Source: Candidatus Melainabacteria bacterium
GTDB lineage: Bacteria; Actinomycetota; Actinomycetes; Mycobacteriales; Pseudonocardiaceae
NCBI GenBank assembly: GCA_903970565.1
Contig: CAJCJE010000814.1
Location: 1 to 6,352 of the forward strand
DNA: 6,352 nucleotides
Direction of reading: 5' to 3'
Below, in pieces: positions 1 through 6,352 of this stretch. Positions within the stretch are counted from its first letter, which is position 1; each line of letters begins with the position of its first letter. The notes below the pieces were generated by a model. That model saw nothing but the letters and a program-made list of their open reading frames with translations. It ran no database searches and was not told the DNA's origin. A program made the position numbers and the translations under genes.

Positions 1-34
1 GCCGGATCGTCGCCCGGCAAGGTGAGATTCTGTC

Positions 35-48
35 CCCAGGAACCTGGG
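35..48. repeat. Inverted repeat near the left edge
   Basis: CCCAGG (35-40) and CCTGGG (43-48) are perfect inverted arms around AA. A competing hairpin, TGGGT (45-49) with ACCCA (54-58), shares the right arm. No T-run follows. Because dnaA is expected just upstream, this may be a weak dnaA terminator or simply origin secondary structure. Confidence 0.35.
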
Positions 49-78
49 TACTAACCCACCCACATCTGGGGACACGGA

Positions 79-87
79 TGTGGACAA
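79..87 (-). promoter_or_regulatory. DnaA box, perfect consensus
   Basis: The + strand reads TGTGGACAA, so the minus strand is TTGTCCACA, the exact actinobacterial DnaA-box consensus. It is the only perfect copy of that form in the window. It lies inside a 10-bp direct repeat GATGTGGACA (77-86 and 97-106). Confidence 0.85.
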
Positions 88-98
88 CTCGGCGAAGA

Positions 99-107
99 TG
101 TGGACAC
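99..107 (-). promoter_or_regulatory. DnaA box, near consensus
   Basis: The + strand reads TGTGGACAC, giving GTGTCCACA on the minus strand, which differs from TTGTCCACA only at the first position. It starts exactly 20 bp from the perfect box at 79-87 and has the same orientation, so two bound DnaA molecules would sit on about the same face of the helix. Confidence 0.75.
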
Positions 108-145
108 AGCCCAGGGCCCCGGAAGTTCTCCACGGGTGCCCGAAA

Positions 146-154
146 CTGTCCACG
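146..154 (+). promoter_or_regulatory. Weak DnaA boxes at 126-134 and 146-154
   Basis: 146-154 reads CTGTCCACG and 126-134 reads TTCTCCACG; each has two mismatches to TTGTCCACA. They are again 20 bp apart, matching the period of the two minus-strand boxes upstream. They could be low-affinity sites filled only by ATP-DnaA, or chance matches; the spacing is the main support. Confidence 0.45.
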
Positions 155-212
155 GACTTGCCCCCTGCTCGATCCACAGCCGACGCGGCCAGCCCACCTG
201 CGAAAACGGGCT

Positions 213-230
213 TTCTCCACACAATCCACA
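213..230 (+). promoter_or_regulatory. Tandem abutting DnaA boxes next to the unwinding element
   Basis: 213-221 is TTCTCCACA (one mismatch to TTGTCCACA). It is followed with no gap by 222-230, CAATCCACA, which keeps the invariant TCCACA core but differs at the first three positions. Both point rightward into the AT-rich element. Two boxes in this orientation directly beside the melting site is the arrangement that, in Bacillus subtilis, loads DnaA onto single-stranded DnaA-trio repeats. The short spacer 231-234 (ACGC) separates them from the triplet run starting at 235. Confidence 0.7.
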
Positions 231-234
231 ACGC

Positions 235-255
235 TTACTGTTACTGCTGTTCTTA
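235..255 (+). promoter_or_regulatory. Candidate DnaA-trio element
   Basis: Starting 4 nt after the tandem boxes, the + strand can be read as triplets with T in the middle: TTA CTG TTA CTG CTG (235-249), then TTC and TTA (250-255). The complementary strand read 3'-5' is AAT GAC AAT GAC GAC AAG AAT, so every triplet has the middle A and a leading purine, as in the trio consensus. Its position, phase and strand relative to the two boxes agree with the basal origin unwinding layout. The TTACTG hexamer is an exact tandem repeat (235-240, 241-246). No binding or melting data are available here, so this is a prediction. Confidence 0.6.
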
Positions 256-290
256 GTTCTTCGAAGAGAAGAAAACAAAAGAAAAACAGG
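235..290. other. AT-rich DNA unwinding element (DUE) candidate
   Basis: Nineteen of 56 bases are G or C by my count, far below the GC-rich surroundings, making this the only clearly AT-rich tract in the window. The left half is pyrimidine/T-rich on the + strand and the right half (263-288) is A/purine-rich, with the switch at a perfect 10-nt palindrome TCTTCGAAGA (258-267). Placed right after the tandem DnaA boxes, it is the natural place for initial strand opening. Confidence 0.75.
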
Positions 291-292
291 GG

Positions 293-301
293 TTGTGAAC
301 A
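293..301 (+). promoter_or_regulatory. DnaA-box-like site on the right flank of the DUE
   Basis: TTGTGAACA differs from TTGTCCACA at two positions (GA for CC at positions 5-6). A second weak site on the other strand, TGGGGACAG at 303-311, follows it at once. Together they would close the AT-rich element on its right side. Weak sequence support; position is the main argument. Confidence 0.3.
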
Positions 302-325
302 GTGGGGACAGCTCGGGCACACCGC

Positions 326-359
326 CATCCGGGCGAAGCCCCGATGCCCTCCCCGGATG
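326..359. repeat. 8-bp inverted repeat in the dnaN leader
   Basis: CATCCGGG (326-333) pairs perfectly with CCCGGATG (352-359) across an 18-nt loop. The right arm overlaps the candidate -35 of the dnaN promoter (357-362), so it could act as a protein-binding site or structural element there. No T-tract follows, so it is not an ordinary terminator. Confidence 0.4.
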
Positions 360-386
360 ACGCGCGGTCGGATCAGGCTCTACGGT
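357..386 (+). promoter_or_regulatory. Candidate dnaN promoter
   Basis: ATGACG (357-362, four of six matches to TTGACA) and TACGGT (381-386, fits the actinobacterial TANNNT -10) are 18 nt apart. Transcription from here would give dnaN a leader of roughly 170 nt. This is the best sigma-70-type pair I found between the DUE and dnaN, but such motifs are common by chance and dnaN may also be read from dnaA promoters. Confidence 0.3.
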
Positions 387-467
387 GGGACTCCACGAGA
401 GGCTCACTTCGTCATGGCATCGGTGGCTCGCACCGCCGACCGGAAGCGACCGCGGCCTCACCCGCCC

Positions 468-479
468 GAGGACGTCCTC
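468..479. repeat. Perfect 12-nt palindrome in the dnaN leader
   Basis: GAGGACGTCCTC is fully self-complementary with no spacer. It sits about 85 nt upstream of the dnaN start, inside the presumed leader. It could be a dimeric regulator site, but nothing in the sequence names a regulator. Confidence 0.35.
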
Positions 480-545
480 ACCGCGGGTCCGCCGCAGCGA
501 GCCCGGCCCCGCACCTCGGGGCCCATCACGGACCAGTGCTCAACC

Positions 546-551
546 AGGAGG
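546..551 (+). promoter_or_regulatory. dnaN ribosome binding site
   Basis: AGGAGG, a full anti-16S match, ends 11 nt before ATG 563. The spacing is a little long but this is the only good site, and it decides the start against the in-frame opening that runs back to 302. Confidence 0.75.
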
Positions 552-562
552 GACAACGTTCG

Positions 563-1690
563 ATGAAGATCCGTGTCGAGCGGGACGGACTTGCCGAGGC
601 CGTCGCCTGGGTCGCCCGCAGCCTGCCGTCCAGACCACCCGTTCCGGTTCTCGGCGGAGTACTGCTGGACGCTGGTGGTGACTCCGGCGCGCTGACCGTG
701 GCCGGTTTCGACTACGAGGTTTCGGCCACCGTCGACGTGCCGGCGACCGTCGCGGCCGAGGGCAAGGCGCTGGTTTCCGGTCGGCTGCTGGCCGACATCA
801 CCAAGGCGCTGCCCAACGCGCCGGTGGAGATCTCCGTCGACGGCGCCCGCGCCGCCATCACCTGCGGCAGCGCCAAGTTCAGCCTGCCGACCATGCCGGT
901 CGAGGACTATCCGCAGCTGCCGGCGATGCCGCAGCGGGCCGGCGAGGTCGCCGGCGAGGTCTTCGGCTCGGCCGTCGCCCAGGTCGCCATCGCGGCCGGC
1001 CGCGACGACACCCTGCCGATGCTGACCGGGGTCCGGATGGAGATCGCCAGCGACAAGCTCACCCTGGTAGCCACCGACCGGTTCCGGTTGGCGATGCGCG
1101 AGTTCGACTGGCAGCCGACCGGTGACGTGTCGGACGTCTCGGTGCTGGTACCGGCCAGGACCCTGGCCGAGGCGGCCAAGACGCTGGGCAGTGCCGGCAG
1201 CAACGTGGAGGTCTCGCTGGCCTCCGGCGACGGGCTGCTCGGCCTCGCCGGCAACGGTCGCCGCGCCACCTCCCGGCTGCTGGACGCGGAGTTCCCGAAG
1301 TACCGGCAGCTGCTGCCCAGCGAACACACCTCGGCGGCGATCCTGGAGGTCTCCCGGCTGGTCGAGGCGATCAAGCGGGTGTCGCTGGTCGCCGAGCGCG
1401 GCACCCAGGTCCGGCTGGAGTTCGACGACACCACGCTGCGCCTGTCGGCCGGCGGCGACGACGAGGGCAGCGCCGAGGAGGAACTCGCCGTCGAGTACAC
1501 CGGCGAACCGGTCACCATCGCGTTCAATCCGGGATATCTGCTCGACGGACTCGGCGCGCTGCACACCGATCGAGCGCATCTGTCCTTCACCACACCCAAC
1601 CGGCCCGCGTTGGTCAAGCCGGTAGGGGAGGATGGCGAGGTGCTCGGCGGGTACCTGTACCTGCTGATGCCGGTTCGGTTGCCCGGATAG
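563..1690 (+). CDS. dnaN: DNA polymerase III beta subunit (sliding clamp)
   Basis: DnaN forms a ring-shaped homodimer that encircles DNA and tethers DNA polymerase III and repair partners. The product has 375 residues, the usual length for an actinobacterial clamp, and fits three tandem clamp domains of about 120 residues each (roughly 1-120, 121-245, 246-375). It starts [20 protein letters not shown], contains the family-typical ATDRFRLA stretch in the middle domain and [10 protein letters not shown] in the linker to domain three, and ends [10 protein letters not shown], where MPVRL (369-373) is the conserved clamp C-terminus. ATG 563 is chosen because of AGGAGG upstream and because the N-terminus then matches the family; the same frame stays open to 302 but that part is low-complexity, unlike any clamp, and lies in the origin leader. 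It is the first gene after oriC, as in most actinomycetes. No missing residues or breaks seen. Confidence 0.97.
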   Translation: MKIRVERDGLAEAVAWVARSLPSRPPVPVLGGVLLDAGGDSGALTVAGFDYEVSATVDVPATVAAEGKALVSGRLLADITKALPNAPVEISVDGARAAITCGSAKFSLPTMPVEDYPQLPAMPQRAGEVAGEVFGSAVAQVAIAAGRDDTLPMLTGVRMEIASDKLTLVATDRFRLAMREFDWQPTGDVSDVSVLVPARTLAEAAKTLGSAGSNVEVSLASGDGLLGLAGNGRRATSRLLDAEFPKYRQLLPSEHTSAAILEVSRLVEAIKRVSLVAERGTQVRLEFDDTTLRLSAGGDDEGSAEEELAVEYTGEPVTIAFNPGYLLDGLGALHTDRAHLSFTTPNRPALVKPVGEDGEVLGGYLYLLMPVRLPG

Positions 1691-1728
1691 GTTCGCGGGT
1701 TTTCCGACGCGCCCCTCGGGAGGACCCG

Positions 1729-1731
1729 ATG
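1729..1731 (+). other. Alternative in-frame gnd start with a strong RBS
   Basis: ATG 1729 is in frame with gnd and preceded by GGGAGG (1718-1723) at 5 nt, a better-spaced RBS than most in this window. It would add 21 residues (MRCEKPIGTVAVPAEQGKDLT) before the Rossmann start, which this family does not normally carry. The extension region also contains an 8-bp hairpin. Either a real N-terminal extension or a translated leader that runs on into gnd. Confidence 0.4.
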
Positions 1732-1748
1732 CGGTGTGAAAAACCGAT

Positions 1749-1767
1749 CGGGACCGTAGCGGTCCCG
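1749..1767 (+). repeat. Perfect 8-bp hairpin between dnaN and gnd
   Basis: CGGGACCG (1749-1756) pairs with CGGTCCCG (1760-1767) around a TAG triloop. It lies 59 nt after the dnaN stop and 25 nt before the gnd GTG start, with no T-run after it. It could be a factor-independent pause without U-tract, an mRNA stability element, or a structure affecting translation of gnd. Confidence 0.5.
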
Positions 1768-1775
1768 GCTGAGCA

Positions 1776-1784
1776 GGGGAAGGA
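1776..1784 (+). promoter_or_regulatory. gnd ribosome binding site
   Basis: GGGGAAGGA ends 7 nt before GTG 1792. It supports GTG 1792 over ATG 1729 as the main start, because it gives the family-typical N-terminus. Confidence 0.65.
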
Positions 1785-1791
1785 CCTGACC

Positions 1792-2700
1792 GTGCAGCTC
1801 GGACTCGTCGGTCTCGGCAAGATGGGTTTCAACATGCGCGAACGTTTGCGTCGCGCTGGACACGAGGTGGTCGGCTACGACCGCAACCCCGAGGTGAGCG
1901 ATTCCAGCTCACTCGCGGACATGGTCAAACAGCTCGACGCGCCACGCAACGTGTGGATCATGGTGCCGGCCGGTGGGCCGACCCGCGACACCGTGCACGA
2001 ACTCGCCGACCTGTTGGACGAGGGCGACCTCATCATCGACGGCGGCAACTCCCGGTTCACCGACGACAAGGCGAACTCCGCGTTCCTGGCCGACAAGAAG
2101 ATCGGCTACCTCGACTGCGGAGTCTCCGGCGGGGTCTGGGGCCTGGAGGTCGGTTACGGCCTGATGGTCGGCGGCTCGGAGCAGGACGTGGCGCGCGCGA
2201 TGCCGCTGTTCGACGCGCTGCGTCCGGAGGGCCCCCGCGAGGAGGGCTTCGCGCACGCCGGCGACGTCGGCGCCGGACACTTCGCCAAAATGGTGCACAA
2301 CGGCATCGAGTACGGCCTGATGCAGGCCTACGCCGAGGGCTACGAACTGCTCACCGCGGTGGACGAGGTCAAGGACGTGCCCGGCATCCTCAAGGCGTGG
2401 ACGCGCGGCACCGTCGTCCGCTCCTGGCTGCTCGACCTGCTGGTCAAGGCACTGGAGGAAGACCCGAACCTGGCCAAGATCAGCGGCTACACCGACGACT
2501 CCGGCGAGGGCCGCTGGACGGTCAACGAGGCGGTCGACCACGCGGTGCCGCTGCCGGTGATCTCCGCCGCGCTGTTCGCCCGATTCTCCTCCCGGCAGGA
2601 CGACTCGCCGACGATGAAGGCGGTCGCCGCGTTGCGTAACCAGTTCGGCGGACACGCGGTCCACGAGGCCGGTCCGACCTCCGGGGCATCGCCGGCCTGA
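1792..2700 (+). CDS. gnd: 6-phosphogluconate dehydrogenase, decarboxylating (short form)
   Basis: Oxidatively decarboxylates 6-phosphogluconate to ribulose 5-phosphate and reduces NAD(P)+, in the cytoplasmic oxidative pentose-phosphate pathway. From GTG 1792 the product has 302 residues, which fits the short GndA/YqeC-like class rather than the ~470-residue form. Seen: N-terminal Rossmann motif GLVGLGKMG (4-12), substrate-binding IDGGNSRFTDD (82-92) and SGGVWG (112-117), the catalytic stretch KMVHNGIEYG with K166, H169, N170 and E173, and GEGRWT (238-243) in the C-terminal helical part. The short class is often NAD-preferring, but coenzyme choice cannot be read safely here. It lies between dnaN and recF as in Streptomyces and M. 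smegmatis. It is separated from dnaN by 101 nt that contain a hairpin, and only 3 nt from recF, so it probably shares a transcript with recF. The alternative start ATG 1729 would make 323 residues. Confidence 0.95.
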   Translation: MQLGLVGLGKMGFNMRERLRRAGHEVVGYDRNPEVSDSSSLADMVKQLDAPRNVWIMVPAGGPTRDTVHELADLLDEGDLIIDGGNSRFTDDKANSAFLADKKIGYLDCGVSGGVWGLEVGYGLMVGGSEQDVARAMPLFDALRPEGPREEGFAHAGDVGAGHFAKMVHNGIEYGLMQAYAEGYELLTAVDEVKDVPGILKAWTRGTVVRSWLLDLLVKALEEDPNLAKISGYTDDSGEGRWTVNEAVDHAVPLPVISAALFARFSSRQDDSPTMKAVAALRNQFGGHAVHEAGPTSGASPA

Positions 2701-2703
2701 TCG

Positions 2704-3849
2704 GTGTTCGTCTCCCACCTTCAGGTCAGTGACTTCCGCTCCTGGGAGCAGGCCGATCTCGTCTTCGAGCCCGGCCCGAACGTGCTGCTCGGCGCCAACG
2801 GGCAGGGCAAGACGAACCTGGTCGAGGCACTCGGTTACCTGGCCACCCTCGGTTCGCACCGGGTGGCCACCGACGCGCCACTGATCCGGCACGGCGCGGA
2901 GCGCGCGCTGGTCCGGGCGGTCGCGGTCAACGAGGGCCGGGAGTTACGGCTGGAGTTGGAGATCACCGCCGGCCGGGCGAACCGGGCCAGGATCAACCGG
3001 GCGCCGGTGCCCCGGCCGAGGGATGTCCTGGGCATCGTGCGGACCGTGCTGTTCGCACCGGAGGACCTCGCCCTGGTCAAGGGTGATCCGGGCGAGCGCC
3101 GCCGGTTCCTCGACGAACTGCTGGTGGCGCGCACCCCGCGCTATGCCGGGGTGCGCGCCGGCTACGAACGGGTGCTCAAGCAGCGCGGCGCGCTGTTGAA
3201 GACCGCGGGCAGCGCGCGGCGGGCCGGTGGTAGCGGGGACATCCGCACCCTGGATGTCTGGGACGGGCATCTGGCCCGGCACGGCGCGGAGCTGTTGGCC
3301 GGCCGGCTGGACCTGGTCGCGGAGATCGCGCCGCACGTCGCAAACGCTTACGCCGGGGTGGCGCCGGAGTCCGCGCCGGTGGTCGTGAAGTACCGGTGCA
3401 GCCTCGGTGCGGCGACCCCGAACTCGGAGGTCGGGGGGCGGGCCGACCGGGAGGCGCTGGAAGCGGCGTTGCTGGAGGGTCTGGCGGGGATACGGTCACA
3501 GGAGATCGACCGGGGGGTCAGCCTGCTCGGTCCGCACCGCGACGAGGTGGAATTGATTCTCGGCGAGGCGCCGGCCAAGGGCTATGCCAGTCACGGCGAG
3601 TCCTGGTCCTACGCCCTCGCGCTGCGGTTGGCCGCCTACGAGCTGTTGCGGCGCGACGGCACCGAACCGGTGCTGATCCTCGACGACGTGTTCGCCGAGC
3701 TGGACCGGCGTCGACGGGCCAGACTTGCCGAGGTGGCCGGGGCCGCCGAGCAGGTACTGGTCACCGCGGCGGTGCCGGAGGACGTACCGGAGGAGCTGGC
3801 CGGCGTCCGGTTCCAGATCGCCGACGGTCAGGTCAGCCGAGAGCCCTGA
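2704..3849 (+). CDS. recF: DNA replication and repair protein RecF
   Basis: RecF is an SMC/ABC-like ATPase that binds gapped DNA and, with RecO and RecR, helps load RecA at stalled forks and single-strand gaps. The product has 381 residues, normal for the family. Seen: N-terminus [14 protein letters not shown], Walker A GANGQGKT (30-37), the [21 protein letters not shown] block of the family (about 118-138), ABC signature-like SHGESWS (296-302), and Walker B LILDD (324-328) followed by VFAELD with the D-loop region. GTG 2704 follows the gnd stop by 3 nt. I see no strong RBS just before it, so translation is probably coupled to gnd. The N-terminus fits the family, which supports this start. 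No damage visible. Confidence 0.96.
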   Translation: MFVSHLQVSDFRSWEQADLVFEPGPNVLLGANGQGKTNLVEALGYLATLGSHRVATDAPLIRHGAERALVRAVAVNEGRELRLELEITAGRANRARINRAPVPRPRDVLGIVRTVLFAPEDLALVKGDPGERRRFLDELLVARTPRYAGVRAGYERVLKQRGALLKTAGSARRAGGSGDIRTLDVWDGHLARHGAELLAGRLDLVAEIAPHVANAYAGVAPESAPVVVKYRCSLGAATPNSEVGGRADREALEAALLEGLAGIRSQEIDRGVSLLGPHRDEVELILGEAPAKGYASHGESWSYALALRLAAYELLRRDGTEPVLILDDVFAELDRRRRARLAEVAGAAEQVLVTAAVPEDVPEELAGVRFQIADGQVSREP

Positions 3850-3874
3850 GCGAGGCGGATCTTCACTGCGGGTA

Positions 3875-3881
3875 AGGGAGG
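3875..3881 (+). promoter_or_regulatory. RBS of the DciA-like gene
   Basis: AGGGAGG ends 5 nt before GTG 3887. The in-frame GTG 3881 overlaps this site and so is unlikely as the start. The RBS matters because it puts the DnaA-box patch that follows inside the coding sequence. Confidence 0.7.
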
Positions 3882-3886
3882 TGGCT

Positions 3887-4546
3887 GTGACGGGTAACAC
3901 ATCTGGGGACAAACCTGTGGATGATGTGGATAACCCTGTGGTGGGGGTCAATGTCACCGGTAGCGGTGCTACCACGGCAGGTAGCGACATTTCGGGCAAG
4001 AAGACCACGCCGACGGGTGGCGACGCCGATGCCGGCAGTGACCCTCCGCGAGGCTCGGACCTGGCTCGGGAGGCCCTGCGTGCCGCGCAGGCCAGTGCCA
4101 AGGCACGCGGTCGAGGCCGGACGGGCAACACCGGCACGGCCAGCCCGATGGCCCGCCGGCGCCGCCGGTGGTCCGGGCCCAAGCCCGACGAACGCGATCC
4201 GCAACCGCTGGGCACGCTGGTCTCCCGACTGGCCGACGACCGGGGCTGGGCGGAAAAGCTGGCCGGCGGCGAGGTCTTCAGCCGGTGGAGCGCCCTGGTC
4301 GGAGCCGACGTGGCCGAGCACGCCGAACCGGTCAACCTGCGCGACGGTGAGCTGACCGTGCAGGCCGATTCCACCGCCTGGGCCACCCAGTTGCGGCTGT
4401 TGCGGCGCCCGTTGCTGGCCAAGATTGCCGCCGGGGTGGGCAACGGCGTGGTCAAACGACTCAAAGTCGCAGGTCCGAGCGCTCCCAGCTGGCGGCACGG
4501 GACTCGGCACGTGCCCGGCCGAGGGCCTCGCGACACCTACGGCTGA
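3887..4546 (+). CDS. DciA-like DUF721 protein (helicase-recruitment factor)
   Basis: DUF721 proteins between recF and gyrB in actinobacteria (Rv0004 in M. tuberculosis) are DciA orthologues, which help the replicative helicase DnaB act at the origin in bacteria without DnaC/DnaI. The product has 219 residues. Residues 1-55 are low-complexity (Gly, Thr, Asp, Ser). Residues 56-75 (GSDLAREALRAAQASAKARG) form a predicted helix common in actinomycete members, followed by a basic patch (RRRRRW, 90-95). The DUF721 domain is about 105-200 and contains DPQPLGTLVSRLADDRGW and the marked LTVQADSTAWATQLRLL block. The tail GRGPRDTYG is typical of actinomycete homologues. GTG 3887 is chosen for its RBS. 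The gene starts 37 nt after recF and probably shares its transcript. Odd point: codons 4-20 are built from DnaA-box sequence (see findings). Confidence 0.9.
   Translation: MTGNTSGDKPVDDVDNPVVGVNVTGSGATTAGSDISGKKTTPTGGDADAGSDPPRGSDLAREALRAAQASAKARGRGRTGNTGTASPMARRRRRWSGPKPDERDPQPLGTLVSRLADDRGWAEKLAGGEVFSRWSALVGADVAEHAEPVNLRDGELTVQADSTAWATQLRLLRRPLLAKIAAGVGNGVVKRLKVAGPSAPSWRHGTRHVPGRGPRDTYG
3898..3933 (-). promoter_or_regulatory. DnaA-box cluster inside the 5' end of the DciA-like gene
   Basis: Three 9-mers on the minus strand: TTGTCCCCA (3904-3912, one mismatch to TTGTCCACA), TCATCCACA (3916-3924, one mismatch to TTATCCACA) and TTATCCACA (3925-3933, perfect E. coli-type box), the last two abutting. 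A degenerate fourth, TGTGGTGGG on the + strand, follows at 3937-3945, keeping a 12-9-12 nt spacing. The leading 14-mer CACATCTGGGGACA (3898-3911) is an exact copy of oriC 61-74. This density is not seen in the other genes of the window. Confidence 0.6.
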
Positions 4547-4549
4547 AGG

Positions 4550-4566
4550 CCCACCGATCGGGTGGC
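4550..4566 (+). terminator. Possible weak terminator hairpin after the DciA-like gene
   Basis: CCACC (4551-4555) pairs with GGTGG (4561-4565) around GATCG, starting 5 nt after the stop codon. The stem is only 5 bp and the sequence after it is not T-rich, so it would be a poor intrinsic terminator; position just after the stop is the main support. Confidence 0.3.
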
Positions 4567-4593
4567 TGTCAGCAAAATAGAGAAGCTGGAACG

Positions 4594-4602
4594 TTGTCAA
4601 CA
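4594..4602 (+). promoter_or_regulatory. DnaA-box-like site upstream of gyrB
   Basis: TTGTCAACA has one mismatch to TTGTCCACA. It lies alone, about 180 nt before gyrB and 90 nt before the candidate -10. A single one-mismatch site can arise by chance. Confidence 0.3.
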
Positions 4603-4686
4603 CGCGCGGAGACGTCCCGAGCAAGTTCCGTCCCGCTGCGAGCTTTCTAGAGGTGTCCTTGGGCCACTTCCACGAATGCGGCCAAG

Positions 4687-4692
4687 TAGAAT
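4687..4692 (+). promoter_or_regulatory. Candidate gyrB promoter -10 element
   Basis: TAGAAT is a good actinobacterial -10 (TANNNT). I see no convincing -35 at 16-19 nt; TTGGGC (4659-4664) is 22 nt away, too far. Transcription from here would give a leader of about 80 nt containing the inverted repeat at 4717-4731. A gyrB promoter is expected in this 232-nt gap because the gap separates gyrB from the upstream genes. Confidence 0.35.
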
Positions 4693-4700
4693 GTCAGTAG

Positions 4701-6352
<1,652 letters not shown>

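Larger units (their letters stand above)
30..311. other. oriC: Chromosomal replication origin (oriC), core region
   Basis: Non-coding stretch before dnaN that holds a cluster of DnaA-box-like 9-mers and an AT-rich segment. Against the actinobacterial consensus TTGTCCACA I find one perfect match (79-87, minus strand), matches with one mismatch at 99-107 (minus, two differences if the first base is counted strictly), 213-221 (plus) and 293-301 (plus), and weaker ones at 30-38, 67-75, 126-134, 146-154, 170-178, 222-230 and 303-311. The AT-rich part is 235-290. In actinomycetes oriC lies between dnaA and dnaN, and the dnaN gene downstream fits that. The region is compact compared with the large multi-box Streptomyces origin, and most boxes are degenerate. 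The exact edges are my estimate; part of the origin may extend left of the window. Confidence 0.9.

Noticed and set aside
2..25. Short open stretch ending in TGA (PDRRPAR*), possible last codons of dnaA
   Set aside because: Seven codons that do not resemble the usual DnaA C-terminus, and no other frame helps. Too short to call; dnaA probably ends left of the window.
302..562. In-frame upstream extension of dnaN (87 extra codons)
   Set aside because: Low-complexity translation, no clamp similarity, no RBS at 302, and it would read through the origin-side leader. ATG 563 has AGGAGG and the family N-terminus.
78..566. 162-codon + strand open frame across oriC
   Set aside because: It runs through the DnaA boxes and the AT-rich element, has composition unlike the real genes here, and has no recognisable domain or RBS.
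458..1579. 373-codon minus-strand open frame opposite dnaN
   Set aside because: Antisense shadow of the clamp gene: Gly, Arg and Gln-rich translation with no domain.
3725..3886. Longer form of the DciA-like gene starting at ATG 3725 inside recF
   Set aside because: It would overlap recF by 125 nt and add an Arg/Pro/Ser-rich shadow sequence. The RBS AGGGAGG and GTG 3887 explain the start better.

Overview
The window is the chromosomal replication-origin neighbourhood of a high-GC actinomycete. It holds, all on the + strand, a non-coding oriC region, dnaN, gnd, recF, a DUF721/DciA-type gene and the 5' three-quarters of gyrB. Evidence for the group: GC-rich genes with strong G/C third-position bias, four GTG starts out of five, the gene order itself (dnaA-oriC-dnaN-gnd-recF-DUF721-gyrB is the order known from Streptomyces, with gnd present here as in many actinomycetes but absent from M. 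tuberculosis), and a DUF721 protein ending in the actinomycete-like RGPRDTYG tail. A relative of Micromonosporales or Glycomycetales is possible, but I cannot fix the family from sequence alone. dnaA is expected just left of the window and is not recognisable inside it.

Layout. 1-562 is non-coding: DnaA-box-like 9-mers cluster between about 30 and 311, and an AT-rich unwinding candidate lies at 235-290 (19 G/C in 56 bases by my count). Two abutting + strand boxes at 213-230, followed by a run of triplets with T in the middle position (235-255), match the box-box-trio layout of a basal origin unwinding system. 302-562 is the dnaN leader, with a weak promoter candidate and two inverted repeats. 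dnaN is 563-1690. gnd is 1792-2700, with an alternative upstream start at 1729 and a perfect 8-bp hairpin between the two starts. recF (2704-3849) begins 3 nt after gnd ends. The DciA-like gene is 3887-4546. 4547-4778 is a short intergenic stretch with a gyrB promoter candidate, and gyrB runs from 4779 off the right edge.

How the parts work together. DnaA opens oriC, DciA-type proteins recruit the replicative helicase, DnaN is the sliding clamp, RecF acts on gapped or stalled forks, and gyrase removes the supercoils ahead of the fork. gnd (oxidative pentose-phosphate pathway, ribulose-5-phosphate supply) is the metabolic gene in the set.

The genes are ordinary core genes and I see no new defence, mobile or biosynthetic system. 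The two signals most worth checking are the predicted DnaA-trio in oriC, and a patch at the 5' end of the DciA-like gene (3898-3933) that shares an exact 14-mer plus a correctly spaced DnaA-box core with oriC and contains a perfect TTATCCACA box. That patch looks like an oriC-derived or oriC-like DnaA-binding site inside the coding sequence of the helicase-recruitment gene.
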